Source: Candidatus Thiodiazotropha sp. 'RUGA'
GTDB lineage: Bacteria; Pseudomonadota; Gammaproteobacteria; Chromatiales; Chromatiaceae
Direction: 5' to 3'
Assembly: GCA_016842065.1 (NCBI GenBank)
Contig: JAEPDS010000019.1
Coordinates: 1-64,000 of the forward strand
Length of the DNA stretch: 64,000 nucleotides
In this document: in pieces, positions 40,118 to 47,877 of the stretch
Layout: every line of letters begins with the position of its first letter
Position numbering within the stretch: position 1 is the stretch's first letter
Translations under genes and position numbers: made by a program
The notes under the pieces: generated by a model
Told to the model about the DNA's origin: nothing
Database searches by the model: none
What the model saw: the letters and a program-made list of their open reading frames with translations, nothing else

Positions 40118-40198
40118 ATACTGATACATTATGTTTCAGTTATCCTCCTTTGGTGGTATATTCATTCAGCGCAACAACCTCTGTTGCGCTTTTTTTTT
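40118..40198 (+). ncRNA. Candidate small RNA, about 80 nt, or leader attenuator of rplM
   Basis: A near-consensus promoter and a near-perfect intrinsic terminator bracket this stretch, and no ATG-started gene fits in it. A TATCCTCCTTTGGTGGTATA stretch lies in the middle and could base-pair in part with itself or with ribosome-binding sites (CCTCC is anti-Shine-Dalgarno-like). rplM seems to have its own promoter at 40249. An attenuated leader of rplM is the alternative. No known RNA family is recognised. Confidence 0.55.
40168..40198 (+). terminator. Intrinsic terminator of the candidate small RNA
   Basis: AGCGCAACA (40168-40176) and TGTTGCGCT (40182-40190) pair over 9 bp around a 5-nt loop, followed directly by nine T. 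The T run lies on the plus strand only, so it does not serve the minus-strand yrbG operon. Confidence 0.9.
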
Positions 40199-40248
40199 GC
40201 CTGACGGCAAACTGACCACCCCGGGTTTCCAGGATCATGAAATAGTCC

Positions 40249-40277
40249 TTGTGCCAACCCATAGGATCATGTATTAT
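40249..40277 (+). promoter_or_regulatory. Second sigma70-type promoter, for rplM-rpsI
   Basis: TTGTGC at 40249-40254 and TATTAT at 40272-40277 are spaced by 17 bp, giving a start near 40284 and a leader of about 40 nt to the rplM ATG. Confidence 0.6.
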
Positions 40278-40325
40278 CCGCCGTCTTTTTCGAAGCACAA
40301 TAGTTCTCCATTGGAGCGACATCGG

Positions 40326-40754
40326 ATGACTACTTTAAGCGCAAAGCCGGCTGAGGTCCGCCGCAATTGGTACCTAGTGGACGCAACAGACAAGACCCTG
40401 GGTCGTCTGTCCACCGAGATTGCACGACGTCTGCGCGGCAAGCATAAACCGGAATATACACCTCACGTGGATACCGGCGATTACATCGTCGTGGTCAACG
40501 CAGAGAAGATTCGGGTTACCGGCAACAAAATGTCCGACAAGATGTATTACCACCACACTGGTTATGTCGGCAACATGAAATCCATCAGCCTGGACAAACT
40601 GCTGCAGAAAGCACCTGAGCGTGCAATCGAGCATGCGGTCAAAGGCATGATGCCGAAAAACCCACTGGGGCGCACCATGTTCAAAAAGCTGCGCGTCTTC
40701 GCCGGCCCTGAGCATAGCCATCAGGCACAGCAACCTCAGCCCCTGGATATTTAA
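40326..40754 (+). CDS. rplM: 50S ribosomal protein L13
   Basis: 142 aa from ATG 40326 with a GGAG ribosome site; an upstream extension through the terminator is rejected. Family marks are [17 protein letters not shown], the [13 protein letters not shown] segment and [20 protein letters not shown]. It is the first gene of rplM-rpsI, 17 nt before rpsI. Confidence 0.97.
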   Translation: MTTLSAKPAEVRRNWYLVDATDKTLGRLSTEIARRLRGKHKPEYTPHVDTGDYIVVVNAEKIRVTGNKMSDKMYYHHTGYVGNMKSISLDKLLQKAPERAIEHAVKGMMPKNPLGRTMFKKLRVFAGPEHSHQAQQPQPLDI

Positions 40755-40771
40755 AGCAAGAGTTTAAGACC

Positions 40772-41161
40772 ATGGCAGACACCCATATCACAACCGGACG
40801 CCGTAAGAGTTCCACTGCACGTGTCTTTCTGACCACCGGCAGCGGTAACATCACCGTCAACAACCGTCCGCTCGACGAATACTTCGGTCGCGAAACCGCC
40901 CGCATGGTGGTACGTCAACCGCTGGAGTCCACCGAGACCCTCGACAAGGTTGACATCAAAGTCACGGTCAGAGGTGGTGGCACCACCGGTCAGGCCGGCG
41001 CCATCCGTCACGGTATCTCCCGTGCGCTGGACGCTTATGACGAGTCACTGCATGGCGTGCTGCGCAAATCAGGCTTCCTGACCCGCGATGCCCGTGCGGT
41101 AGAGCGTAAGAAAGTCGGTCTGCACAAAGCCCGTAAGCGTCCTCAATTCTCCAAACGTTAA
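40772..41161 (+). CDS. rpsI: 30S ribosomal protein S9
   Basis: 129 aa. It starts with the [14 protein letters not shown] motif and ends in the family tail [16 protein letters not shown] that reaches the P site. It follows rplM as always, and tRNA-Gln lies 47 nt downstream on the same strand, so the three may share a transcript. Confidence 0.97.
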   Translation: MADTHITTGRRKSSTARVFLTTGSGNITVNNRPLDEYFGRETARMVVRQPLESTETLDKVDIKVTVRGGGTTGQAGAIRHGISRALDAYDESLHGVLRKSGFLTRDARAVERKKVGLHKARKRPQFSKR

Positions 41162-41208
41162 GTCTGGCTTGTGTTGCGGACGATTTCGTCCTGCACCAGG
41201 TCTGCAAC

Positions 41209-41282
41209 TGGGGATTCGTCTAATGGCAGGACAACGGACTCTGACTCCGTATGTGGAGGTTCGAATCCTCCATCCCCAGCCA
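41209..41282 (+). tRNA. tRNA-Gln, anticodon CTG
   Basis: A full cloverleaf can be drawn: acceptor TGGGGAT with ATCCCCA, anticodon stem ACGGA/TCCGT around the loop CTCTGAC (anticodon CTG), T arm GGAGG/CCTCC with TTCGAAT, and an encoded CCA end. It reads CAG codons. It follows rpsI and ends just before an intrinsic terminator. Confidence 0.95.
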
Positions 41283-41290
41283 ATGCTAAT

Positions 41291-41318
41291 AAAGCCCACC
41301 GGTGTGTGGGCTTTTTTT
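41291..41318 (+). terminator. Intrinsic terminator after tRNA-Gln
   Basis: AAAGCCCAC and GTGGGCTTT pair over 9 bp around a 6-nt loop, and a T run follows to 41318. Confidence 0.92.
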
Positions 41319-41466
41319 ATTGCTTGCCAGAAGCTGCCCGGATGGAGGATTTGAACCGATCTGAGGTTCGACACCGGAGCGCAGCGCAGGTGATCAGCTT
41401 CAGCTGACCCCGAAGGGGCGAGGCCTGGAAGGCCGAGTAATCCTCCATCCCCAGCCAACATATATT

Positions 41467-41493
41467 AAAGCCCGCCTCTGTGTGGGCTTTTTT
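41467..41493 (+). terminator. Duplicated terminator in the second repeat unit
   Basis: AAAGCCCGC and GTGGGCTTT pair with one G:U, followed by six T. It is the 175-bp-shifted counterpart of the tRNA terminator, with a changed loop. Nothing upstream of it appears to be transcribed on its own. Confidence 0.8.
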
Positions 41494-41617
41494 ATTACTG
41501 GCTATAACCCGCCAGGATGGAGGATTTGAACCGATCTGAGGTTCGACATGGGGGGACAAAGCGATCGAAATCAATTAGCCACGCTCGACAGGAGCGACTT
41601 AGCGGTGAGCCAAAAGG

Positions 41618-41953
41618 CTACTCTGAAAATGGATTAACTACCCGCACACCGGTTTTGACAAAATCTTTGTCGTTCCTGGTGACAACAGTCAAGTCATAGA
41701 TCAACGCTGTGGCGGCTATCTGCTTATCCAAAGCATTTTCGGGATGCGGTACCCTCAATCGCCCCCAAAGTTGTGCCGTGTCATGATTGATATCGATAAT
41801 CTGATCCTTGTGCTCCATCAACAAGTTACTCAGCCACTCCTCCAGCCTGTCTGCCTGAACAAGATCCCCCCGATGGCGGATGAGTTCAATCCCTCGATTC
41901 GACTTTGACTTTTTGCGTACTTCACTGATGACATAGGTATCAACTAAATACAT
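41618..41953 (-). CDS. PIN-domain toxin (VapC/FitB family)
   Basis: 111 aa from ATG 41953; 17 upstream codons lie within the antitoxin gene and are less likely. PIN toxins are Mg-dependent RNases. Seen are Asp5 in MYLVDTYVISEVRKK, LDKQIAATALIYDL with its acidic residue, and VVTRNDKDF. The usual DTNV motif is DTYV here: Asn7 is replaced by Tyr. It overlaps the antitoxin gene by 14 nt, the normal antitoxin-first order. The odd residue may lower activity. Confidence 0.88.
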   Translation of the reverse strand: MYLVDTYVISEVRKKSKSNRGIELIRHRGDLVQADRLEEWLSNLLMEHKDQIIDINHDTAQLWGRLRVPHPENALDKQIAATALIYDLTVVTRNDKDFVKTGVRVVNPFSE

Positions 41954-42176
41954 GGTCGTTGCCCGCTCGCTCATCGACTCGCTCGAAATCCTCACCCTCC
42001 CCAACGTCAGGCATGCTTTTAAGCGCTTCTGTGAAACTCTTAGCCTTCGGCTTCAATAATAAGGCTTCCAGTAGAGCACGATGCTCAGCCTCTGCGCTTC
42101 GACCATGTCGCGCTGCACGCTGCTTGAGTGCATCGACAATGCTTTGATCCAGGTTTCTAACCACAAGACTAGCCAT
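41940..42176 (-). CDS. FitA-like antitoxin (ribbon-helix-helix)
   Basis: 78 aa from ATG 42176; 16 upstream codons are unlikely. The start MASLVVRNLDQSIVDALKQR, then AARHGRSAEAEHRALLEALL, is the ribbon-helix-helix of FitA-type antitoxins. The C-terminal half would wrap the toxin. It probably represses its own promoter. The pair sits right beside the tRNA-derived repeat, a usual site for horizontally gained modules. Confidence 0.88.
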   Translation of the reverse strand: MASLVVRNLDQSIVDALKQRAARHGRSAEAEHRALLEALLLKPKAKSFTEALKSMPDVGEGEDFERVDERAGNDHVFS

Positions 42177-42327
42177 AACATGTTGCTCCTTGTCTGGATT
42201 CGATTTGATAGCAATGGTATGCAATCATTGATAGCACTGAATAGGGCATCGCTCCAGAGAGATCTTGAGACAAAGGAAAACCAGACCAAGTAGGGGCTCC
42301 CAACACCTTCTATCTACCCCAAGCTCA

Positions 42328-42744
42328 TCAACTCCTACTCTCAGCCTCATAGGCCACCACCGGCGGGTGATAGATGATCTGTACGACCACACCATCCGGG
42401 TCGTAACAGTAGAAGCTTCTCGCCCCGTCCCGATGGGTGCGCGGCTCATTTCGCATTCTGACCCCATGGGCGCTGAGAAACTCAAACCACTCATCCACCG
42501 CTTCGGGGCTGGCCAGAAAGAATCCGATATGATCGAGACGCTGGGCCGCCTCATCGAACTGCTCTGCTGCACTCTTGTGGAGTGCAAGATTGTCCGGCCC
42601 GGAACTGAGATAGAGATTATCCGGGTCCGGACGCCACTCGATCCCCATCCCCAGCAGCTCCACATAGAAATGTTCGCTGCTCGCCATATCCCTGACATTC
42701 AGCGCCACATGGCGCATCCCCATATGACTCCCCGGTCTTTTCAT
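42328..42744 (-). CDS. VOC (glyoxalase-fold) protein
   Basis: 138 aa from ATG 42744, overlapping the DUF885 stop by 4 nt. The beta-alpha-beta-beta-beta modules are seen in MRHVALNVRDMASSEHFYVE and LDHIGFFLASPEAVDEWFEF. Metal-site His and Glu positions are likely (His in MRHVAL, His in LDHIGF). The substrate is unknown; catechol dioxygenase-like and fosfomycin-type relatives share the fold. Confidence 0.8.
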   Translation of the reverse strand: MKRPGSHMGMRHVALNVRDMASSEHFYVELLGMGIEWRPDPDNLYLSSGPDNLALHKSAAEQFDEAAQRLDHIGFFLASPEAVDEWFEFLSAHGVRMRNEPRTHRDGARSFYCYDPDGVVVQIIYHPPVVAYEAESRS

Positions 42745-44342
42745 GACAACACCTCTCTCAGGGCCTGGTCCCACTGCTGCTGACCCAGAGCCCGCTTCAC
42801 GACCAACGGCAGAGCAACCGCCCCATGGGCCAGCAACTGCTCATGCAGCTGTTTGATCGAGTCACCGGGATTCTGTTCCAAATAGAGTTTGGACAGCTGC
42901 TCGATCAGATCGGCACCGAGCAACGCCATGAAGGCGTCCGTCGGCCTTCTGGAGATGGCCGTCAGGCTGACTTCAGCCCAGCAGGGGATGTCCGAGAGGG
43001 GCTTCAGGCGCTCCAGGGCCTGCTGGCTGTTGATCTCTCCGATATGGAACTCCAGGTCGATACAGGCCTGCTCAGCCAGCGCCACTCGCCTCTGATTGAG
43101 CAGAATACGATCCTGCTCATTGAAATATCCCTGGCTCTCCAGGACACGACTCATGTAGTGGGCCCAGCCCCGCTTGAAGGCCGCAGAGGGATTGATCTGA
43201 CGCACCAGGCTGTGCGCCGAGACCCCACCGGCCCAGGCCAGATAGTGGCGCCCGGCCCAACTGCTGTAGAGATTCCTCATACGGATGGCTGAACGGCTCT
43301 CACCGCCTCCGACCTGCTTATCGTGAGGAATCAGGAATACCCCACCCTCCGGAGTTCGCAGATAGCTGCCGCAATCGGGCTGGCGGAAACAGCTGTCGGT
43401 GACACGAAACCCCAGCGGTTGCTCAGAGTCGGACAGTAGTTGATGCTGCTGCAGGAAATCCCGCAGGACCTGCGCCTCCTCCTGATAGGCCTGGAGTCGT
43501 TCGTTACCACTCAGAAGCTCACCATCGGAGACCTTCAAATCGGCAACATCCAGATCCTGCTGCTGCAGCGATTCATAGGTCTGCTGCAGGCGTGATCTGG
43601 CAAATATCAGCGCCTGATCGACCCGCAGTTCGACCTGATCCCGGTTGTGCAACAACCAGTTCAGCAGTTCCGGTCCGCAATCTGCACTGCCGGATGCCAC
43701 GGGTACCAGGTTCTTGATCAGACACTGCTGGTAATCCTCAACGGCTTCCGCCGCCTCACTGGCGAGGGATTGCAAACGGCCCTGATCGGCACAGCATTCC
43801 CGGGTCTGTGGCAGATCCCGACCAAGCCGTTTCAACCAGGGCACCCCCTTATCTGCAGTTTCCAAAGCATCCGCCAGCCACAGGGTGGAGACGACGCCGG
43901 GCAGCTCCGACAACCTGCCGCGGGCGTCCCTCAGGTAGTTGGGTGTCAGCTCCAGTACCCCCATCAGCGAGTCACACAGCCGTTCCGGTTGACGAACCAC
44001 CAACTCCTGCAGCTGGTTAAGCGGCAAATACTTGGCCGGATCGCGATAGCGCCAGTCCTGTTCCAATAACATCCGGTGCTCTACCAGCGCAGCCCCACGG
44101 ATCAACTGCAGATCGAGCCGGCGATCCTCATCAAGCTGCTCGAAATCGAGGTTATCCAAGCTGGCAAGGAGGTTGCTGATCAGGCTCGCCAGGGCACCGT
44201 TGTCATCATCACCGTCGGCGGTCAGTCTACCTTCATAGCCCGAAACCGAGGCGTAGACGGCCGCCAATGGGTGGAAGCGGAACCAGGCGCGATAGTAGTC
44301 GGCAACCAACTCATCGAACTCGGTGGCGCTGCTACTCATCAC
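42741..44342 (-). CDS. DUF885-family protein with degenerate metal motif
   Basis: 533 aa. Typical DUF885 proteins are zinc-peptidase-like with HExxPGH and an EGWALY motif. Here the corresponding stretches read AGGVSAH and KRGWAHYMSRV: the first His and Glu and the Glu before GW are gone. It is therefore probably not an active metallopeptidase of the usual kind. It overlaps the VOC gene by 4 nt and the OsmC gene by 11 nt. Its role is unknown. Confidence 0.72.
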   Translation of the reverse strand: MMSSSATEFDELVADYYRAWFRFHPLAAVYASVSGYEGRLTADGDDDNGALASLISNLLASLDNLDFEQLDEDRRLDLQLIRGAALVEHRMLLEQDWRYRDPAKYLPLNQLQELVVRQPERLCDSLMGVLELTPNYLRDARGRLSELPGVVSTLWLADALETADKGVPWLKRLGRDLPQTRECCADQGRLQSLASEAAEAVEDYQQCLIKNLVPVASGSADCGPELLNWLLHNRDQVELRVDQALIFARSRLQQTYESLQQQDLDVADLKVSDGELLSGNERLQAYQEEAQVLRDFLQQHQLLSDSEQPLGFRVTDSCFRQPDCGSYLRTPEGGVFLIPHDKQVGGGESRSAIRMRNLYSSWAGRHYLAWAGGVSAHSLVRQINPSAAFKRGWAHYMSRVLESQGYFNEQDRILLNQRRVALAEQACIDLEFHIGEINSQQALERLKPLSDIPCWAEVSLTAISRRPTDAFMALLGADLIEQLSKLYLEQNPGDSIKQLHEQLLAHGAVALPLVVKRALGQQQWDQALREVLS

Positions 44343-44748
44343 GTATCTCGTAGTCGTGGGTTATCTTCGCGGTTGCACCAAGCATGATCGAGGCGGAACA
44401 GTATTTATCCGCGCTCAATGAGATGGCCCTGGAGACATGCTTTTCACTCAGTTCCCGTCCGCTGACGATAAAATGGGCATGAATTTCGGTGAAAACCTTA
44501 GGATCAGCCTCAGAACGCTTGGCCTCCAGTTCCACCACGCAACCGGTGACCTGCTGGCGGGACTTCCTCAATATGGAGAGCACATCGAACTCGGTGCAGC
44601 CTCCCATACCGAGCAGCAGCATCTCCATCGGCCTGACCCCCAGGTTCCTGCCCCCATGATCCGGCGGACCATCCATTATTATTGCATGGCCACTACCGGC
44701 CTCTCCCATCATGGTGGCTGCCTCCACCCATACGACCCGTGCTTTCAT
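44332..44748 (-). CDS. OsmC family protein (YhfA-like)
   Basis: 138 aa. OsmC proteins reduce organic hydroperoxides with two cysteines. Both are seen: LLLGMGGCTEFDV and ADKYCSASIML. The PDHGGRNLGVRPMEMLL stretch is typical of the YhfA branch. It is first in the minus-strand trio with DUF885 and VOC, and divergent from crp. Confidence 0.85.
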   Translation of the reverse strand: MKARVVWVEAATMMGEAGSGHAIIMDGPPDHGGRNLGVRPMEMLLLGMGGCTEFDVLSILRKSRQQVTGCVVELEAKRSEADPKVFTEIHAHFIVSGRELSEKHVSRAISLSADKYCSASIMLGATAKITHDYEIRDE

Positions 44749-45133
44749 TGATTACTCCAAATTTGCTATTCACTCGTTTTTATACAGAACTTCAAACTGG
44801 GGCTAAGGTCACAGCCATACAGGCCGCAAACAAGATAAACCGCCATAACTGTTCCGGAAATAGATGATAAACATGAAATACGTTAAATTTATGGCTTGTT
44901 GTTTTTTGTTACACTATATCTATGCGAGTCTACAGAAGCCTGTAAATTCGACAAGTTGATAAGGGTTGCTAAACTTGATCCTACGCTTTTATTGAACTTC
45001 GTATCATACGAAGCATGGGCTCAGGTTTAATGCCATACAGATCGCCAGCGGATGCAATCAGTCAGATGACTGATTCAATCGTCAGGCTGATCTCTATACC
45101 ACATAACGTTTAAAAATATAGAGTCCAAAGATC
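44749..45133. other. Divergent intergenic region (385 bp) between osmC-like gene and crp
   Basis: It must hold the promoters for both directions. I see an AT-rich stretch around 44870-44930 but no confident -35/-10 pair and no clear CRP site (TGTGA-N6-TCACA). No gene is seen. Confidence 0.5.
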
Positions 45134-45787
45134 ATGACGATCATAAAACCGCCACCGCAGGAACCTGAGTATCTCCAACGCTTCCTGTCATTTTGTCATC
45201 GCCGGCGCTACCCCAAGAATACCGAGATCATTCATATCGGTGACCCGGCAGATATCCTCTATTACATCACGGAAGGCTCGGTGGCTGTCTACATCGAAGA
45301 TGAAGATGGTCGGGAAATCATCCTCACTTATCTCAACAAAGGACAGTTTGTCGGAGAAATGGGGCTGTTCGTCCCAGAGCCGAAGCGTAGCGTGATGGTG
45401 CGCACCCGTGCCTCCTGCCAGATCGCCGAGATCAGTTACCAGCGACTGGAGCAGCTCTTTTCCCACGATCTGAAGGAGTACACCAAGGATATTCTCTATG
45501 CGATGGGGGCTCAGCTCTCCCAGCGCCTCAACCAGACCAGCAACAAGGTGGGACATCTGGCCTTTTTCGATGTTACCGGCCGCATCGCCCGTACCCTGCT
45601 GGATCTCTGTAAAGAACCCGATGCCATGACCCATCCGGATGGTATGCAGATCCGCATCACCAGACAGGAGATCGGCCGCATCGTTGGCTGCTCCAGAGAG
45701 ATGGCTGGGCGGGTATTGAAAAACCTCGAGGAGCAGGGCCTGATCAGCGTTAAGGGTAAAACCATCGTGGTCTTCGGCACCCGCTGA
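45134..45787 (+). CDS. crp: cAMP-activated regulator CRP/Vfr
   Basis: 217 aa. The cyclic-nucleotide domain keeps the cAMP-contact residues Glu75 (FVGEMGLF), Arg85 and Ser86 (PKRSVMVRT). The C-terminal helix-turn-helix is [24 protein letters not shown]. It is closest in feel to the Vfr/CRP branch rather than FNR, as it has no N-terminal cysteine cluster. It has no operon partner. Confidence 0.94.
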   Translation: MTIIKPPPQEPEYLQRFLSFCHRRRYPKNTEIIHIGDPADILYYITEGSVAVYIEDEDGREIILTYLNKGQFVGEMGLFVPEPKRSVMVRTRASCQIAEISYQRLEQLFSHDLKEYTKDILYAMGAQLSQRLNQTSNKVGHLAFFDVTGRIARTLLDLCKEPDAMTHPDGMQIRITRQEIGRIVGCSREMAGRVLKNLEEQGLISVKGKTIVVFGTR

Positions 45788-45820
45788 GCACCACCCTACA
45801 ACCATCGAGTAGGGTGCTCA
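45785..45820 (+). terminator. Hairpin after crp
   Basis: ACCCTAC and GTAGGGT pair, continued by TGAGC and GCTCA with a 3-nt bulge; the crp stop is part of the stem. No T run follows, so it may be only a weak terminator. Confidence 0.4.
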
Positions 45821-45832
45821 GCCTAAGAAACT

Positions 45833-45935
45833 AACCGCTAAAGAACGCCAAGTACCGCAAATTTTCGCCAATAGAGTCCGCAATGTAAGAGTTATTCGCG
45901 GCATTTTGCGGTGATTGGCGCCCATTTGCGGCCTA
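45833..45935. repeat. Palindromic intergenic repeat, copy 1
   Basis: The outer arms (ACCGC..CGCCA..CCGCAAA and TTTGCGG..TTGGCG..TTTGCGG) form a long imperfect hairpin. The segment ATTCGCGGCATTTTGCGGTG, then AT and GGCG, recurs almost unchanged at 47120-47145. It is the first of two copies that bracket the tag-VOC pair. Confidence 0.72.
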
Positions 45936-45959
45936 CTTGTTATGCAGTAAGCACCACTC

Positions 45960-46538
45960 TCACTTACCCCCCATCTCCACCACCGCTTGATAGCGGGGAC
46001 AGTTGGTCAGGTGGTCATTGACCAGACCCACCGACTGCATGAAGGCGTAGCAGATGGTGCTACCGACAAAGCGGAAGCCTTTCCGCTTGAGCTCTTTACT
46101 CATGGCATCGGAGATCGGCGTACTGGCCGGTACCTGCTCCAGTTTGCGCCAGCGGTTCTGCTTCGGCACACCGTCGACGAAATCCCAGAGAAACTCCGAG
46201 AACCCCTCACCGGCCTCAAGCTCAAGGAAGGCCTGAGCATTGCCGATCGCCGCATTGACCTTGAGCCGGTTCCGCACAATCCCGGCATCCGCCAGCAACC
46301 GCTTCACATCCCGCGCACCATAGGCGGCGATCCGGTTTGCATCGAAGCCATCAAAAGCCCGCCTGTAACCCTCCCGCTTGCGCAATATGGTCAGCCAGGA
46401 GAGCCCGGCCTGAGCCCCTTCCAATATGAGCATCTCGAACAGATGCTGTGGATCACGGGAGGGAACCCCCCACTCCTGATCGTGGTATTCAACATACTCA
46501 TCGTGTCCCAGACACCAGGGACAGGGTTCGGTTTTCAT
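45960..46538 (-). CDS. tag: DNA-3-methyladenine glycosylase I
   Basis: 192 aa. It cuts 3-methyladenine from alkylated DNA. The start MKTEPCPWCLGHDEYVEYHD holds zinc-binding Cys and His, EGAQAGLSWLTILRKR is the core helix, and LVNDHLTNCPRY gives the other zinc ligands. It overlaps the VOC gene by 4 nt. Confidence 0.95.
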   Translation of the reverse strand: MKTEPCPWCLGHDEYVEYHDQEWGVPSRDPQHLFEMLILEGAQAGLSWLTILRKREGYRRAFDGFDANRIAAYGARDVKRLLADAGIVRNRLKVNAAIGNAQAFLELEAGEGFSEFLWDFVDGVPKQNRWRKLEQVPASTPISDAMSKELKRKGFRFVGSTICYAFMQSVGLVNDHLTNCPRYQAVVEMGGK

Positions 46539-46954
46539 GCGCGCTTGATCTCCTCTGGTCCAATCCAGAATTGGGGGACATGGGCAACCTCCCAGAGAAA
46601 CCCGTCCGGATCCCTGAAATAGCCTGAGTAGCCTCCCCAGAAGGTCTCCTGGGCCGGTTTGATGAGCGTCGCCCCCGCACTCAACGCCTCGGCCATGACC
46701 CGATCCACAGCCTCCCGGCTGCTCAGGTTATGGGCAAGGGTAAACGGGCTCTGCTCTGCCTGACCGAATGTCACCCCTGCATCGACGCCCAGCTCATTTT
46801 TCGGATAGAGGCCGAGCCAGCTGCCGTGCAGTTCAAAAAAGGCTACCGCATCGCTATCGAAATCGAAACGAGGCAATCCCAGTTGCTGATAAAACTGAAT
46901 CGAGTGTGTGAGGTCATTCACACCGAGGGTGATCAGGCTGATTCTTGGCTCCAT
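46535..46954 (-). CDS. VOC (glyoxalase-fold) protein
   Basis: 139 aa. The fold is seen in ISLITLGVNDLTHSIQFYQQ and WGGYSGYFRDPDGFLWEVAH. It is upstream of tag and coupled to it by a 4-nt overlap. The conserved WGGYSGYF-DPDG pattern suggests a subgroup of this family; the substrate is unknown. Confidence 0.82.
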   Translation of the reverse strand: MEPRISLITLGVNDLTHSIQFYQQLGLPRFDFDSDAVAFFELHGSWLGLYPKNELGVDAGVTFGQAEQSPFTLAHNLSSREAVDRVMAEALSAGATLIKPAQETFWGGYSGYFRDPDGFLWEVAHVPQFWIGPEEIKRA

Positions 46955-47058
46955 GAGACGGCTCCTCTGACTGAAATGGTAGAAGCAGTCTACGCACAGC
47001 CTACTGACAACGGGGTGTCAGTATTGAGAATGGGACTGCGGGTAATTGTTATCCGATT

Positions 47059-47158
47059 AACCGCCAATGCACGCCAGTCACCGCAAATCTACGCAAAAAA
47101 ATAGCCCGAATGTAAAAATCATTCGCGGCATTTTGCGGTGATCGGCGTGCATTGGCGA
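47059..47158. repeat. Palindromic intergenic repeat, copy 2
   Basis: CGCCAATGCACGCC at 47061-47074 pairs with GGCGTGCATTGGCG at 47144-47157, and CACCGCAAA with TTTTGCGGTG inside, giving a hairpin of about 100 nt. It matches copy 1 at 45833 mainly in the right half. It lies between the VOC and YafY-like genes. Confidence 0.78.
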
Positions 47159-47173
47159 CATGGATTTCTCAAA

Positions 47174-47860
47174 TCAGTCCACCTCGCCATCCACGCTGAT
47201 CAGGTAGTCCTGCAGCGTCCGGCCGCTGACCCGTTGATATCGCCCGCCGGCCATCTCCAGGGACTCGATGCGATCGACCCGAAACTGACGAAAAGCTTCA
47301 CGCAATTCGCACCAGGCCGCCAGGGTCCAGACTGAGCCCCAATAGAAGAGCCCAAGCGGCCAGACCACCCGATCCGAGTGAACCCCGTCCCGCCTGCAGT
47401 AAGCGATCTCTATTTTGCGCTGCTGGGCGATAGCCAGTCGCAGACTGGCCACATGGGACCTGACCTCGGAAGGTATATGGAAATCGGGCACCAACAGGGC
47501 CTCGCGTGAGAGTACCGGGCGAAGCTTCTCAGGCACCACCGCCGCCACCTTGCCCAGAGCACTGGAGGCCGCTTCTGCCAGAGCCGAATCACACCAGCCC
47601 TGAACCATGCGCATACCCAGCATCAGCGCGGTCAACTCATCATCGCTGAACATCATCGGCGGCACGCGAAAGCCTTTGCTCAGCCGGTAGCCTCTACCGG
47701 CAGCCGCTTCGATGGGTATACCGGATGCAGAGAGCGCCTCGATGTCACGGTAGATGGTCCTGACCGAGACCTCCAGCTGCTCCGCCAGGCACTCTGCCGT
47801 GATATGGCGTTCAGCACTGAGCTCCTGTGTAATGCGAAACAGACGGTCCGCACGGCGCAT
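47174..47860 (-). CDS. YafY-type transcriptional regulator (HTH + WYL)
   Basis: 228 aa. An N-terminal winged helix-turn-helix (ITAECLAEQLEVSVRTIYRD) is followed by a WYL domain (VVWPLGLFYWGSVWTLAAWC) that senses a ligand or nucleic acid. It lies 17 nt downstream of trpC on the same strand, which may only reflect read-through. Its targets are unknown. Confidence 0.88.
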   Translation of the reverse strand: MRRADRLFRITQELSAERHITAECLAEQLEVSVRTIYRDIEALSASGIPIEAAAGRGYRLSKGFRVPPMMFSDDELTALMLGMRMVQGWCDSALAEAASSALGKVAAVVPEKLRPVLSREALLVPDFHIPSEVRSHVASLRLAIAQQRKIEIAYCRRDGVHSDRVVWPLGLFYWGSVWTLAAWCELREAFRQFRVDRIESLEMAGGRYQRVSGRTLQDYLISVDGEVD

Positions 47861-47877
47861 GGTGCACTCCAGTCAGA

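Larger units (their letters stand above)
41264..41613 (+). repeat. Tandem duplication of a 175-bp unit carrying the tRNA-Gln 3' end
   Basis: The tRNA 3' end (AATCCTCCATCCCCAGCCA) recurs at 41439, and a 34-bp block at 41340-41373 recurs exactly at 41515-41548. Both recur with an offset of 175 bp. Each unit holds tRNA end, terminator, then GGATGGAGGATTTGAACC, which is the inverse of the T arm. The parts between have diverged. The second copy has no tRNA body, so it is not functional. Confidence 0.8.

Noticed and set aside
41169-41574. Short frames over the tRNA repeat
   Set aside because: They are built from tRNA and repeat sequence and lack a ribosome site.
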